The notes under the pieces are model-generated. The model was given only the letters and a program-made list of their open reading frames with translations. It did not search any database and had not been told where the DNA came from. Positions 42,071-54,480 of a stretch of 64,000 nt of DNA are shown piece by piece. The stretch is from assembly GCA_963995505.1 (NCBI GenBank), contig OZ023187.1:11495176-11559175 (forward strand), read 5' to 3'. Position 1 is the first letter of the stretch; each line of letters starts with the position of its first letter. Position numbers and translations under genes: made by a program. This DNA comes from Hypericum androsaemum (taxonomy: Eukaryota > Streptophyta > Magnoliopsida > Malpighiales > Hypericaceae).

Positions 42071-45000
42071 CTATTCGTACCTGCCATTCTGTTCCTCTGT
42101 ATCCATTGAGTTTGACCCAGATCCCGCTACATTGTGGTCCACGGCACTTCCCGATTCAGATATTTTTGTTATCCGCTGTAACTCATCGGTCACATCAGCC
42201 GAATGAGGTGGAGACTGATCAGCAGCTGCCATTTTTTCTTTTGTAGCTGGTGGCTTTGGCCGGCGGATGGCTTCAGCAGCTTCTGGGATCACTACCGGAG
42301 GTGGTTGGGGAGGAACCCATGCACGTTGTTGAACTGGTCGCTCAATGGTTTGCCCACTGAGAAGTCCATCTTCGTTCTCAATTTCTGTAATTCTTGGATT
42401 CTTCTGTTGCCACCAAGGCACATAACTCTCCCCCTTAAGTTGATAGGTGCCACCATTATCCTGTACCCTGGAATTTGAAGCTCCGGAACTCGGTTGAGTC
42501 TGCAGGACTTGGCTCGGGTTGTTCTCCAATTGACTTGCCTCCCACGACTGCTCAATCAAAGAGAGTATATAGATTGAATTTGATTACAAAGGATCCTTGA
42601 CATGCACGCGTCAAAGTCGCTGCATGTCCTGAAGATTTTCAAGCGAGGTAGAACTCTCACTATTTTGTAGCCACAATGAATAAACAAAACGAGCGAATAA
42701 AATTGGAAATAAGCACGGTGGTCTTCATCTCAATGATATTGATATAAATCCACAATCATATGAGCACCGAAGCATTTTTACCTTCGTGTATGATTTTGGG
42801 TGAGGTGCAGCTGAGGGCTTAGCAGAAACTGGCAGTGAGGCAGATCTTACTGTTCCCAGAAAAAGGTTCATCACACCATAATAACCCAGAAGGAAAAAAC
42901 TTGAGATTTATTCCTGTAAGGTACCTGAGTGTGTATCATACTCAGACTTGCCGTTTGCATAAGTAATCTGTAGAAAGAAAACACATTCAAAGCAGTAATA
43001 AACTACTCTTTTCTTGTTGGATCAGAAATAAACCTAAACGTAGTTTAGTTAGTTTACATAAATCTGCCCCCTTGAACGGAATACTTAAAAATCAAATAAC
43101 CTTGGGATGAGCCGTGGACACTTTGATATCTTCTTGATCAGTAACATAGGTTTGGTTTTGCCCTAATAGTATAAATTCATGTCAGAAAGAGATGCGAATA
43201 GTTCCCAGGAGAATAAACGTTTTGAGCTGGCAACTATCACTGCTAGTTTAGGCATTATTGAAAATTTATGATGGATACCAACAAGACTCGCAAAGTTCTG
43301 TTATTAACATAGAAAAGTTTGGATGGCATGCACATTTTCCTTTCTAATATAAATATTTTAAAAAAGCAATTTTGCCAGATTTGCCTACGTGGATACGTAA
43401 ACAAACTTAAAGCAAGGACAACAATAGGACTCATCAACAGTGAAAAAGGACAGTTCTTTGTGGCAGCATATACAGGCAACTAGAGCACTTCCTGTGACTC
43501 ATAACACAGAATGGAGTTACCTTCCAACTTGCGAATGGCAATACTCACGGACTTCATTTCCTGAATTTGCACGTTCAACAGACGCATAAATTCTCCAAAG
43601 TATTTCTTTTCTGCCAGGGATATTGTTTCACAGTTATTAAGTCAGAAGCAAGTGACATAGACTGAGCAGTATTCAGATATGAAAACTGCAGTGTGAAATT
43701 CAAACTCTACACGTTAAGAAACAAAACTTTATTGGTCTGACCTTCATTTCTAGAATTCACTAATTCCTGGCTTGCTTTTGCAACATCAGTGGCTGCAGCT
43801 GCAGCCACTTTTGCAGCAGCTGCTGCCTCCTCCGCCACAGTTGGCTTTGAATCAATCTTCTTGACCAAGTCTTCTTCTTCTTCTTGAGCAACTTTACGTA
43901 TCCAAGACTTTAACCTTGGAACAATAGATTTCTGAAGAAAAAAGATGATTCATGTGTTTTGATTGAAAAAGAAACAACTGAAAACTAGCTACACTACTTC
44001 GTCATTGGCTAGTTCCTAGTTGGAGGGTTGGAACTTTTAACAGACGGAGAAGAGAACTAGCTACACTACTTCGTCATTTGCTAGTTCCTATTTGGAGGGT
44101 TGTAACTTTTTAACAGCTGCAGTTTCTACTCCTGGTAATAGTTTATCTGGCTGGCTGTCATGTGTTTCTAATAAGTTGTTTGACGCAGCAGGCTGCATGA
44201 AGAAGAGGGTTGCCTACTTAATAGTTACAGTTGAAAGTATTGCTACGATGTGAGAGAAAATTGCTGATCATACCTTGATTAATAAAGCTGTTCCAGCCCC
44301 GGAAACTGCCAATACTCCGACAGCAATTACAGCGTGATTCCAGTGAAACTGAGTCCTCGTTAAAGTTCCACCAGCAGAAATGACACCAGAAGGAGCAGGA
44401 GCTGCAGGTTGCACTGCTTGTATTGGGCCTGGTTGCTGGATGTTTGTTGTAGATCTCGCTGGCCCATCTGAATATTTCCAGGGAGAAAAATCATTTGAAA
44501 TGTACTACACAACTCTATCAGCATAAAATATGTTTCCAATTCTTCATACAAGTTGTCAATGCCATACCTTGGTTGATATCCGTTGATTGTGCACTCGGAG
44601 GCGGGTCCTGTCATGGGAAATGCAAGTATCAATCAAATACGAAATTGAATTGTTTCACCCACAAAATCATTGGCATGAAGCAAAAAAGGAGTAAGCTAAA
44701 CCTAAAGCTCCACTCACCGGCACATGCCGGAATGCTTCATCAATCTCCTCCTTTGTGAGGCCCTTCTTCTCAAGGAAAGAACGTCTGTAAATGACCGGAG
44801 ATCCCCTGACTTTTGGATGTGAAAGGAACTTGATGGCATTCTGCACCTGGTCCTCACGCAAAGGCTCTGAATTCACGAACACGGATGGAGGACTAGTTTT
44901 TGTGGCCTCCATGCTGGCATCTGACTGAGCCACATTTAACGGTTCTGCTACTTCTGCAGCTGTACATTAAAAAGACTGTCACTATTCTAACCGGAAATCC

Positions 45001-45441
45001 AGAATACACACTACCGAATTTACTGGGATCGTAACGATTTCGGTAACCGATCCTGATTACTGAAATAATTTCAAGAAAATTTTAGTGTCACCGAAATCCC
45101 TAAGCCAACAAAACAATTCAGATAAAATAACAATCTTGGCGAAAATCCAAAGACTACATCAACAATCAGCTTATAAAAGCAGTCCATTACTCGCCATTAA
45201 TCTAATCTTAAAAAAAATCCGAAATGCACAGAACCTTTATCCAAAGAAATCCCACAATTTTAGGGTCAAATTTGATACAAACCACCAAAGAAATGCGAAT
45301 TCTGCAATCATTTGGACCCCTATAAAGTTAATTTCAAAATTCACAAAACCCTAAGTCCAAAAAAATTCCTAAAAGGGGTTGAGAGACAGGAGACATGCCG
45401 GCTGCGAGAGGCGGTCGATTGGAGGAGAGGGGAGAGGCCAT
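42071..45441 (-). CDS. PEX14: Peroxisomal import docking protein PEX14 (peroxin 14)
   Basis: Minus-strand exons: 44,959-44,718, 44,607-44,568, 44,467-44,274, 43,931-43,742, 43,610-43,521, 43,162-43,101, 42,967-42,925, 42,849-42,782 and 42,547-42,071 (stop). Phases agree throughout. PEX14 sits in the peroxisome membrane and docks the PEX5/PEX7 cargo receptors. Evidence: N-terminal receptor-binding domain ([36 protein letters not shown]), one membrane helix ([19 protein letters not shown]), a coiled-coil-like part ([20 protein letters not shown]) and a C-terminal tail with WWQQKNPR and WVPPQPPP. Exon 1 probably starts at ATG 45,441, but the best phase-compatible donor (CCG/GCATGT, near 45,399) is a GC donor, so it is unresolved. 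The family's IQRGEKP segment before KPWE appears missing between the last two exons. Confidence 0.9.
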
Positions 45442-45655
45442 CGCCGTCGGGGGTCGACTGGAAAGAGAGCCGAGAGGAGACGACTGTTGAAGGCGAACTA
45501 AAACCGGAAGACTCACCGGAGATCAGTCGTGAAGTAGGGAATTAATTATATATTTTTTACCGGGGAGGGAGAGTGTTGTGTGGAGATTCAGTTGACCGAC
45601 GATCAAGATAAAGATGAAAACGGGTCCGGTAAGTCCGTTTCTATGGCCTATTTGG

Positions 45656-45865
45656 TTGACCATTTTATTATAATCGGTCAGATCATTTTATCATACCGAA
45701 TAGATCTTTTAATATAATCTGTGAAATTATAGACTATTTTATTATAACTGGGTAGATCATTTTATCAAACCTTCTTTAAACAATTTTATCAAACTGTACA
45801 GCCCATTTTATTATAACCGGATAGCCCATTTTATTATAACCGGATAGACCATTTTATCTTCCGAG
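45656..45865 (+). repeat. Degenerate tandem repeat upstream of PEX14
   Basis: About seven units of 28-34 bp based on CATTTTATTATAACCGGATAG; the two at about 45,802-45,855 are nearly identical. About 200 bp beyond the presumed PEX14 first exon, within its likely promoter region. Confidence 0.8.
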
Positions 45866-46233
45866 ACGGTATTGACAAGTTTTACATATTCAGAACCAAA
45901 TCTAACCCCGACGAAAACCACATGTTATTAAAGACTAATTTATTTATATTAAATTATAAATTTAATACATTTAGCTCCAAAGGAAGCAAATAAGTCTAAA
46001 TTGTTTCTCAACCTTACTCGTGTCAAAGTTGCACTCTTTAGAAGTTCTCTCTCTTCTTTTTTGTGAGAGGAAATCTTTTCTAGAAACCCAAGTGGACTCT
46101 CCCTGACTCTTTGAGTTAAAACTTCTTCCCAACTCTCGCCCTCATCCGCCGTTATAATCTCTGTCCCACATTTACTCTGTTGTCCAATAGAGTAACTCCT
46201 TTATGTCGTCTCCCTAGAAAAAAACTTGTCGAT

Positions 46234-46890
46234 GTCGTCACCTGCTAACCCTGGTAGTAGACCGGTTGAAGACCTCTTTGAGGAAGCGGAGGTATTTAAG
46301 TTCGGTCGTACTATTGAGCTAACTCCTACTAACGAGGAGGTTGCAACTGTACATGATCTTGTACTGATTGGAAAACTCTGTACCACGAAGATATTTAAGC
46401 CTTTTTAAATTCGCTCTAGCGTTCTACAGTCATGGGCCTTCATGAATCAGATCTGAAGGTGGGAGAACTCTTCTCCAATGTCTTTTCTTTCACTTTCCAA
46501 TCCCCGAAAGACAAGAAGTTCGCCAATGATCGTCTCATGGTCGATAGCGGACCATCATATGGTCCTCGAAGAATGGAATCCGAATTTACCATGGACAAAG
46601 GTTGAGTTCTTCTCTCGTTTGTTTGACTTTCTTTGTCCAATTCCATGGTTTGCCAAGGAACTTAATCAACAAGAATGCGACTCTATTTATCAGCAAACAA
46701 TTCTTAGAACTCCTACTGGTTGATGAAACCGAGCTTTCTTTCCCGGGAAGAGAGGTCGTCCTTGGCATGAAAATGGTGCTCGATGTGGAGAAACCTTTTA
46801 CTACAGGTTTTCGGTTGCCAAGAGCTAATAGAGAGTCTTGTCAGGTAGGATCAAAACAACTTTTCCAAAGTCATAAAGAACCAAAATAAT
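46234..46890 (+). pseudogene. LINE-type ORF1 fragment (DUF4283-like)
   Basis: Frames in sequence read VEDLFEEAEVFKFGR, ELTPTNEEVATVHDLVLIGKL, then, after shifts, FFVQFHGLPRNLINKNATLF and VDVEKPF-like LDVEKPFTTGFRLPR. This is the DUF4283 layout of plant LINE ORF1 proteins (WVQxHGLP ... DxxKPLxRGxR). At least two frameshifts and a stop at 46,408. No zinc knuckle or pol follows, so it is an isolated truncated copy. Confidence 0.65.
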
Positions 46891-47130
46891 CTTCCACAAT
46901 TTAACTTTTCCAACCATTGATTCAGCTGATAAAAAAAAAGGAGCAGAACTACAGAACAGGCTGAGTCCCTGTTCTTCCGCGACATTTAACATCAGAAGCT
47001 CGTCTGGTTTCACCTGTACTGTCCTTTATAAGAGGAACCCATCTCCTTTTTTCTATATAGATCCTCCATCCGAAGAAGAAAAGAAGAAAACAAGGGGAAC
47101 GAGTTCCATTTCTACTCTACAAAAGATATC

Positions 47131-48280
47131 ATGACAATGGCAGGGTTCCCACATGAGATCCTGACGATCACCTTCTTCTGCCTGCCCGTGAAAAGCCTTT
47201 TGCAGTTTAAGTGTCTGTCGAAACCGGCTTGTTCCCTTATTGACAGCCCGGAATTCGCCAAGCTCCATCTTGGTCTCGTCGTCTCAGCTGAGACCAACAT
47301 CTGTTTGGTCATTGATGACCTGAGCCCCACAGGTATAATGCATTTTGTGGACTTGGACTTGAACGACAACTACGTGACTGAACTTGACAGGTACATTTTG
47401 GGCAACTTCATTCCTGCATGATGTTTTATGTAATTTCAGAAAACCATTATACTGTTTATAAGATTCAAATTTTCGTAGATAATATTGCTATTGCAAAATT
47501 TTACACCAAATTTTCAAAACTTTAAACTGATTTTCTAACAATTTGTAACGTCTCGACACTTGACATCATTATTAGACCTAATCTTGCATTCTTTTTTTCT
47601 GTAAGTCACGTATAATTGGTTTTAACCTACATTTCATGCATGTTTACTTTCTTCCGAATTTTGTTGGGGAGACCAACATACATTCACATATTACAGGTCC
47701 TCGTACATGGAGGTCGACGACTTGGATGACGACGAAGTCCTCATGGAGGGGAATACGAGGTCATCGGGTTCGATCAGCCGGAGATAGACGCCATCCACTC
47801 CACCACTTTAGGTTCAAAAATTCAACAGGGACGTTGTAGTTCATTCTCGTAGAGCATTGATCATATCATGACCACCGTAAAATTACTACTTCAGGTGCAC
47901 TCGGCAGTTGCCTGGCACTCAGTTGCTGCTTCTCCATGACGTTCGATCTCGAGATATGGATGATGAAAGAGTACCGCGTGGAGGCGTCGTGGACGAAGCT
48001 GGTGTATATATCCGGAGCGGAGCAGGAGGTATTCGGATACAGAGGGGTGTGTATGAGGCTGTTGTACCTTACTCGACAGGGGGACAGGTTCCTCCTAGAA
48101 ATGAACCGCCGTTACCTCTTCTGGTACAACATCGTACTTCAGAGGATCGAATACTTCGAAGCTTTTGCCAATGTTCCAGGCAAGTTCTACTCTGAGCTTA
48201 CGTTCAGGACATTGTTGCCCTTCCCGAAGCTCACAATTAATGGGAAGGACGACGGTGAGAAAAAACAGGAAATAATCTAA
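47131..48280 (+). pseudogene. F-box protein gene, decayed (CPR1/CPR30-like)
   Basis: Starts ATG 47,131 with an F-box: FPHEILTITFFCLPVKSLLQFKCLSKP then SLIDSPEFAKLHL. A possible intron runs from CAG/GTACAT (47,391) to TTACAG/GTCCTC (47,695), after which the frame stops within about 30 codons; the EYEVIGFDQPE stretch is one frame over. At 47,893-48,280 an F-box-associated C-terminal part appears (LGSCLALSC, IWMMKEYRVEASWTKLVYIS, RRYLFWYNIVLQRIEY). F-box proteins choose substrates for SCF ubiquitin ligases. The middle part is missing, so it is probably a pseudogene. Confidence 0.7.
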
Positions 48281-49214
48281 TTTTAAATTATAGTTATGAG
48301 AATATTATTTTCAAAATTTTATTGTGTTACAAGCCTCTTTCATTTTTTGTCTAAATAAATAATATGGCATGACCAGAAGGAACGGGGCAATGTCATTTGA
48401 AATGGTCAAATCTTTCTCGAATAATAATTTTTTTGAGGGTCCTATCAAATAATATATTAATGACCGAATAATTGATTTGTCGTTTATAATAAAAAAACCG
48501 ATTTGTTGAACGGGTGTAGCAAAAAAGAACATTATTGTGGCTCAGAGACTGCGTAGCTCTGTCTTATTTTCAATTTTGGGATGTTATAATAAGAAACCAA
48601 CCACAAAATGCGCCGTTTCGTATTTTTTCTTCCTTAACAAATTTGGGCCAATTCAGTGCTCCATCAGCCCGGTTGTTGATCCAATCATATATTATCTAAT
48701 TTGAATATAAAATGATAATGGGTGAATTACCTTCAGGTTCCTGGTATTTTGACACCCTATTTTTTGCGCCCCTAGATTTTCAGAAATGATTTTGTCATCA
48801 CCGTATTTGGTTTTATTATACTATGAGATTTATGTTGCCAGAATATATCATTTTCTCCGGAGAACCCCATTTGATAAGACAAAAATATCTTTTCCACTTA
48901 AAAAGAAATGCATCTTTCCTTTTTCTTTCACATTCTTCCTCCCCTTCATCTTCTTCCTCTCACTTTCAACCAAAATCCTAAACTCAAATTCAAACATATT
49001 AAGTAAAAATCAAAACAAATAAGATGTAGAAACTTGAGCCTCAAGAGATAATCGAAACCAAGAACTTAAGAAATAATCAAAACCCATGAGCTTGGATTAA
49101 ACAATCGACAATCTCAATTAAACAAAAACTACAAAAGATGAGAATCTTAGAATAACAAAAGCCCAACAACCCAGGAGTTTCGTGGACCATCTCGAACAAA
49201 CAAAAACAGAAAAA
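48281..49214. other. Intergenic, no recognisable gene
   Basis: AT-rich. Around 48,720-48,860 the text (GGGTGAATTACCTTCAGGTTCC, TTGGTTTTATTATACTATGAG) resembles foldback-type repeat ends such as 21,410, but no inverted partner is seen. The copia target is the A-run ending at 49,214. Confidence 0.5.
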
Positions 49215-49445
49215 TATTATGTATTAATGGATGCCATCACCTACTTCTCCACTTCACCTAATTCTCCATTAACAAGTTTAGTGGAATAGTAGGTAAGTAG
49301 TAGGTGGAATATTGGCCTATAAATAGGACTTATGCCATTACCATTTTACACACAATTCTTGATCTATTAATGAGAACTTCATTCTCTACTCTCTTCCATA
49401 TTATTCTCTATATTCATATGCTTAGATTATAGATAATTTATAACA
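49215..49445 (+). repeat. 5' LTR of the young copia element
   Basis: From TATTATGTATTAATGG to TTTATAACA. The first bases TATTAT pair with the end ATAACA except that the usual TG start reads TA in both LTRs. TATAAATA at 49,318-49,325 is the likely TATA box. Confidence 0.92.
49318..49325 (+). promoter_or_regulatory. TATA box in the copia LTR
   Basis: TATAAATA inside GGCCTATAAATAGGAC; repeated at 54,584-54,591 in the 3' LTR. Confidence 0.7.
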
Positions 49446-49460
49446 CGTTATCAGCACGAA
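49446..49460 (+). promoter_or_regulatory. Primer binding site of the young copia element
   Basis: CGTTATCAGCACGA directly after the LTR. TTATCAGCACGA is a common plant copia primer site, complementary to an internal part of tRNA-Met. Confidence 0.75.
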
Positions 49461-50205
49461 TCTCTACCAAGTTCTCAATAATTTCTTGAGAAGAATTGAG
49501 CTTAACCTTTGTAAGTATTATTACTCATTCTTGTTAGATTCTCATTTATAATTATTCATTCTTGTTGGATTCTCAATGTTATTAAATCATATGAAGCTTT
49601 GTTCTTACTCATAAATGATTTTCTCAAAGAAAATAATTTTGTAAAATTTTCTTTGCAAAAATCGGATTTATTTGGTAAAGATTTTTCATGAAAAAAACCT
49701 TCTGTTGTCCTTTCATAAAATATTTAGAAACTTCCGAGGACCTATATGTAATTATCCTGTGCACGCGGATTGGGATTATGCCCTTATTCGCACACGCGAA
49801 AAACGTCCAGGGACTGAACTGTAAGTTTACACATTGAACATCGATTTTGTCCTTACTTGCACACGCGTCAAACTAATAGGTACTAAACGGATATTATGCC
49901 TGCTGAGAAAACAAAAGGAGAGAAAGGGAACCGAATTACAGATTAGTACTTTATATTTTCTCGTATATTCAATTAAGTACAGAATTACAGATTGGTACTT
50001 TGACTTTTCTGTGACTTCCGGATTTAATGGTTAATTGCAATTTGATCCCCGACTATTTATGAGATTGCAATGTGATCCTCGGACTTCCCCAAAATACACT
50101 ATTTAGTCCACGGATGTTTCTGAAATATTTTTTTTTTGGCAAACTACATTATGGTCACAGGATTAATTTTTAATATTGCAATTGGGTCTCTGGACTAAAA
50201 TTTAA
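49461..50205 (+). other. Noncoding replacement of copia gag
   Basis: AT-rich text with no gag motif where gag should be. It includes near-repeats (TTACAGATTRGTACTTT at about 49,936 and 49,985; TTCTTGTTRGATTCTCA at 49,529 and 49,559) and phrases such as TTTAGTCCACGGATG. Either filler acquired during a deletion or host sequence. Confidence 0.6.
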
Positions 50206-50208
50206 TAG

Positions 50209-50631
50209 TTATGCTCCATTCCCTGAAGTGAATGTGACAAATTTTAATTATAGAGGCCCGTCCAACTGGTTATGCTCCATTCCCTGAAGTGAATGTGACA
50301 AAATTTAATAGGCCGGGGTCGCGGTCGTGAACATGATAATGATCGTGGAGGATATGGTTACCGTGGTGGTAATTTTAAGAACACGTCTCGCCACCTGAAG
50401 TGGGAGAACAAAGAAAGAAACCACGAAGAGATGGTGATAGTGGAATAAAAATGGAAAATTCATGTCATCGTTATGGATGCAAAGGCCATTGAGCTCGCAC
50501 CTGTTGTGCACCAAAGTATCTAGTTGAGCTTTATCAAGATGATGGCTCTGGCATTATGAATATGGATGGTAACCCTGAATTTGGCCTAAATGACTTCACG
50601 AATTTGGATGTTGCTGATTTCCTTATTGAAT
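50209..50631 (+). pseudogene. Copia gag C-terminal remnant
   Basis: Contains YAPFPEVNVTKFNR, a Gly/Arg-rich part, and a zinc knuckle CHRYGCKGH-stop-ARTC in which the second Cys reads Tyr and the position after His is TGA. It then continues YLVELYQDDGSGIMN and ends DFLIE-stop at 50,631. The first 33 bp (TTATGCTCCATTCCCTGAAG and on) occur twice (about 50,209 and 50,270). Confidence 0.75.
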
Positions 50632-50695
50632 AGAAGTTTAATATCCATGTTCTTGTTCATTTCTTAAGTATATTTCCTGCCTTTTTCTATTAATC

Positions 50696-53600
50696 ATGTT
50701 TTCGTTGCTCGCATTTAATATAAATATTTCTTTCATTATGAAGAGTATGAAATTGGCACGAGTTGGCTTATCTACTCGAGAAAGAGATCTGTGTTTAGCA
50801 GATAGTGCCACAACGCACACCATACTTAAGGATGATAAATATTTCCTTCATTTACAAATGCAAGAGGCAAATGTTAGTACTATATCAGGTACTACGAATT
50901 TAATTGAAGGCTCCGGAAGAGCTAATTTATTATTACCTGGAGGTACAAATTTTTGCATAAATAATGCATTATATTCTCCTAAGTCTCAAAGAAACTTATT
51001 AAGTTTCAAAGATATACGCCAAAATGGGTATCATGTTGAGACAGCAAATGAAGGAAACAAAGAATATTTGTCTATTACAAATATTATTTCGGGTAAAAAG
51101 TGCATGTTGGAAAAGCTACCCGCTTATTCATGTGGTTTATATTATACGTATATTAGTGCAATGGAGGCACATGCAACAGTAAACCTGAAGTTTACTGATT
51201 TTGCAATTTGGCATAACCGGTTGGGCCATCCCGGGTCAATAATGATGCGAAGAGTTATTAACAATTCATGTGGACATTCTTTAAGGAACCAGAAGATTTT
51301 CCTATCCAATGAATTGTCATGCGTTGCATGCTCTCAAGGAAAATTAATAACCAGGTCATCACCAGCTAAAATTGTGACTGCATCCCTCGGATTTTTGGAA
51401 CGTATACATGGTGATATATGTGGACCTATTCATCCACCATGTGGACCATTTAGATACTTTATGGTATTAATTGATGCATCAACTAGATGGTCACATGTAT
51501 CTTTATTATCAACTCGCAACCTGGCGTTTGCGAGATTACTAGCTCAGTTAATTCGATTACGAGCTCATTTTCCAGAAAATCCCATTAAGACCATTCGTCT
51601 TGATAATGCTGGTGAATTCACTTCTCAAACATTCAATGATTATTGTATGGCCATTGGTATAAACGTTGAACATCCTGTAGCTCATGTTCACACTCAAAAT
51701 GGTCTTGCCGAATCATTTATTAAACGGATTCAATTAATTGCAAGGCCATTACTAATGAGAGCGAAACTCCCTATTTCTGCTTGGGGACATGCTGTTTTAC
51801 ATGCAGCAATGTTAATTCGCATCAGGCCAACAAGTCATCATGAATTCTCCCCATTACAATTGGTTCATGGTCAGGAACCAAATATTTCCCATCTAAGAAT
51901 TTTCGGATGTGCGGTTTATATTCCAATTGCTCCACCACAACGCACTAAAATGGGACCCCAAAGAAGGTTGGGAATATATGTTGGGTTTGAATCTCCATCG
52001 ATAATAAAGTACATTGAGCCACGTACTGGAGATATATTTACGGCACGTTTTTCCGATTGTCATTTCGATGAATCAATATTTCCAACATTAGGGGGAGAAA
52101 CTAAGCAGCCTGAAAAGGATATTAGCTGGAATGAATTATCATTATGTTATTTAGATCCTCATACAAAGCAAAGTGAACTTGATGTTCAAAAGATAATTCA
52201 TCTGCAGAATTTAGCTAATCAGTTGCCGGACGCTTTTGCTGACCCAAAGAGAGTGACTAAGTCACATATTCCGGCTGCTAATGCTCCTTTTAGAATTGAT
52301 GTCCCTGAAGGACGATCAATTATTGCCAATGAAAATAAGGCACAAATTAAACGTGGTAGACCTATTGGTTCCAAAGATAAAAATCCTCGTAAAAGAAAAG
52401 GAGCAAAATATCAAGATGGTCAAATCGAGGATATCGTGACTCCTGAAGAGTCCCCAGTCAATATTAATATCAAGGAAGGGCAGACTCTAGATGAGTCGCT
52501 TCCAATGAAAGATCAGGTACCTGAACATTGTGATAATCGTGAGATCTCAATAAATTATGTTATGACTGGAGAAAAATGGAACCGAAATAAAGTTATCGTC
52601 GACGATATTTTTGCCTACCATGTAGCGCTAAATATTATGGAAGATGAAGAGGATCTAGAGCCAAAATCTATCAAGGAATGCATGCATAGAAAAGATTGGC
52701 CAAATTGGAAAGACGCAATGAAATCTGAATTAGATTCACTTGCGAAACGTGAAGTTTTCGGACCTGTAGTCCGCACACCCAAAGGGGTGAAACCCGTAGG
52801 ATACAAATGGGTATTTGTGCGTAAACGAAATGAGAAAAATGAAGTCGTGAGATATAAAGCACGACTTGTCGCACAAGGTTTTTCTCAAAGACCTGGTATT
52901 GATTATGAAGAGACATATTCTCCTGTGGTGGATGCAACCACGTTTCGATATTTGATAAGTCTGGCAGTACATGAAAAGTTGAATATGCGTCTTATGGATA
53001 TTGTTACAGCCTATTTATATGGTTCACTAGATAGTGACATTTATATGAGAATCCCAGAAGGATTCAACGTACCAGAAGTACGTGATTCTAGTCAAAAGGG
53101 ACTATACTCGATCAAATTATGTCGATCGTTATATGGATTGAAACAATCAGGGCGTATGTGGTATAATCGCCTTAGTGACTACTTATTAAAGGAAGGCTAT
53201 AAGAATGATCCAATCTGCCCATGTGTTTTTATAAGGAGATCTGAACATGAGTTCGTTATAATTGCAGTTTATGTTGATGATCTCAATATCATTGGAACTC
53301 CTGAAGAGCTCCAAAAGGCAGTTGATTGTTTGAAAAATGAATTTGAAATGAAAGATTTGGGAAAGACCAAATTATGTCTCGGATTACAAATTGAACATTT
53401 TGGAGAAGGAATTTTTATGCATCAATCTTCCTATATAGCAAAGGTGCTGAAGCGTTTCAATATGGATAAAGCGCATCCGTTGAACATTCCAATGGTTGTA
53501 AGGTCACTTGATGTGAAAAAAGACCCTTTTAGACCTCGAGAAAATGGTGAAGAATTTCTTGGTCCTGAAGTACCATATCTTAGTGCAATAGGTGCACTAA

Positions 53601-54271
53601 TGTATCTTGCTAGTCATACACGACCTGATATATCATTTTCTGTTAATTTACTAGCAAGATACAGTTCTTCACCTACAAGAAGACATTGGACTGGAGTAAA
53701 ACAAATATTGCGTTACCTTCGAGGTACAATGGATATGGGTTTGTATTACCCTAGTACCTCAGAGGCAGAAGTAATTGGATATGCAGATGCAGGATATTTA
53801 TCTGATCCTCACAATGGTCGATCGCAAACTGGATACTTATTTACATATGGAGGTACTGCCATTTCATGGCGCTCCATGAAACAAACTATATCAGCCACCT
53901 CATCTAATCATTCTGAGATTTTGGCTATTCATGAAGCAAGTCGAGAATGTGTTTGGTTAAGATCTATTGTCAAACACATTTGAGAATCTTGTGGATTACC
54001 TTTTCAAAAGGGAATACCTACGACCTTATATGAGGATAATGCTGCATGCATCGCACAATTAAAAGAAGGATATATTAAAGGTGATCGGACAAAACATATA
54101 TCACCTAAGTTCTTTTTCACACATGATCTTCAAAAGGATGGGGAGATAAGTGTTCAACAAATTCGTTCAAGTGACAATTTGGCAGATTTGTTCACGAAAT
54201 CCCTGACCACTGCAATTTTTGAGAAGCATGTTCGTAATATTGGTCTGAAACGACTCAGAGATCTCAAATGA
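50696..54271 (+). pseudogene. Copia pol polyprotein with one premature stop
   Basis: The frame from ATG 50,696 runs 1,095 codons to TGA at 53,981-53,983, then continues in the same frame to TGA 54,269-54,271. Order: protease (LADSATTHTIL), pre-integrase finger (IWHNRLGHPG ... CVACSQGK), integrase (HGDICGPIHPP; RLDNAGEF; NGLAESFIKR), reverse transcriptase ([21 protein letters not shown] at residues 859-862), RNase H (GYADAGYLSDPHNGRSQTG; stop; YEDNAACI; LADLFTKSL). The stop sits where relatives usually have an Arg (CGA to TGA). Only this one nonsense change is seen in pol. Confidence 0.9.
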
Positions 54272-54301
54272 TGTAGACATGAGGGGGAGATATCATTTTA
54301 C

Positions 54302-54453
54302 ACTGTACTCTTTTTCCTTAGCCACGGTTTTGTCCCAATGGGTTTTCCGGGTAAGGTTTTAATGAGGCAGTAATTTTTATGATGATGTACTCTTTTTCCT
54401 TTGATTAGGTTTTTTCCCATAGGGTTTTTCCTAATAAGGTTTTAATGAGGCAT
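54302..54453 (+). repeat. Two-copy tandem repeat before the copia 3' LTR
   Basis: TGTACTCTTTTTCCTT ... AAGGTTTTAATGAGGCA occurs at about 54,302-54,368 and 54,383-54,453 with differences in the middle. Confidence 0.85.
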
Positions 54454-54470
54454 ATTATTCAAATGGCATC

Positions 54471-54480
54471 CAAGGGGGAG
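54471..54480 (+). promoter_or_regulatory. Polypurine tract of the young copia element
   Basis: CAAGGGGGAG ends exactly at the 3' LTR start (54,481); a related AGGGGGAGA lies near 54,282. Confidence 0.85.

Noticed and set aside
42203..42478. Plus-strand frame opposite the last PEX14 exon
   Set aside because: Antisense shadow of the strongly supported PEX14 C-terminal exon.
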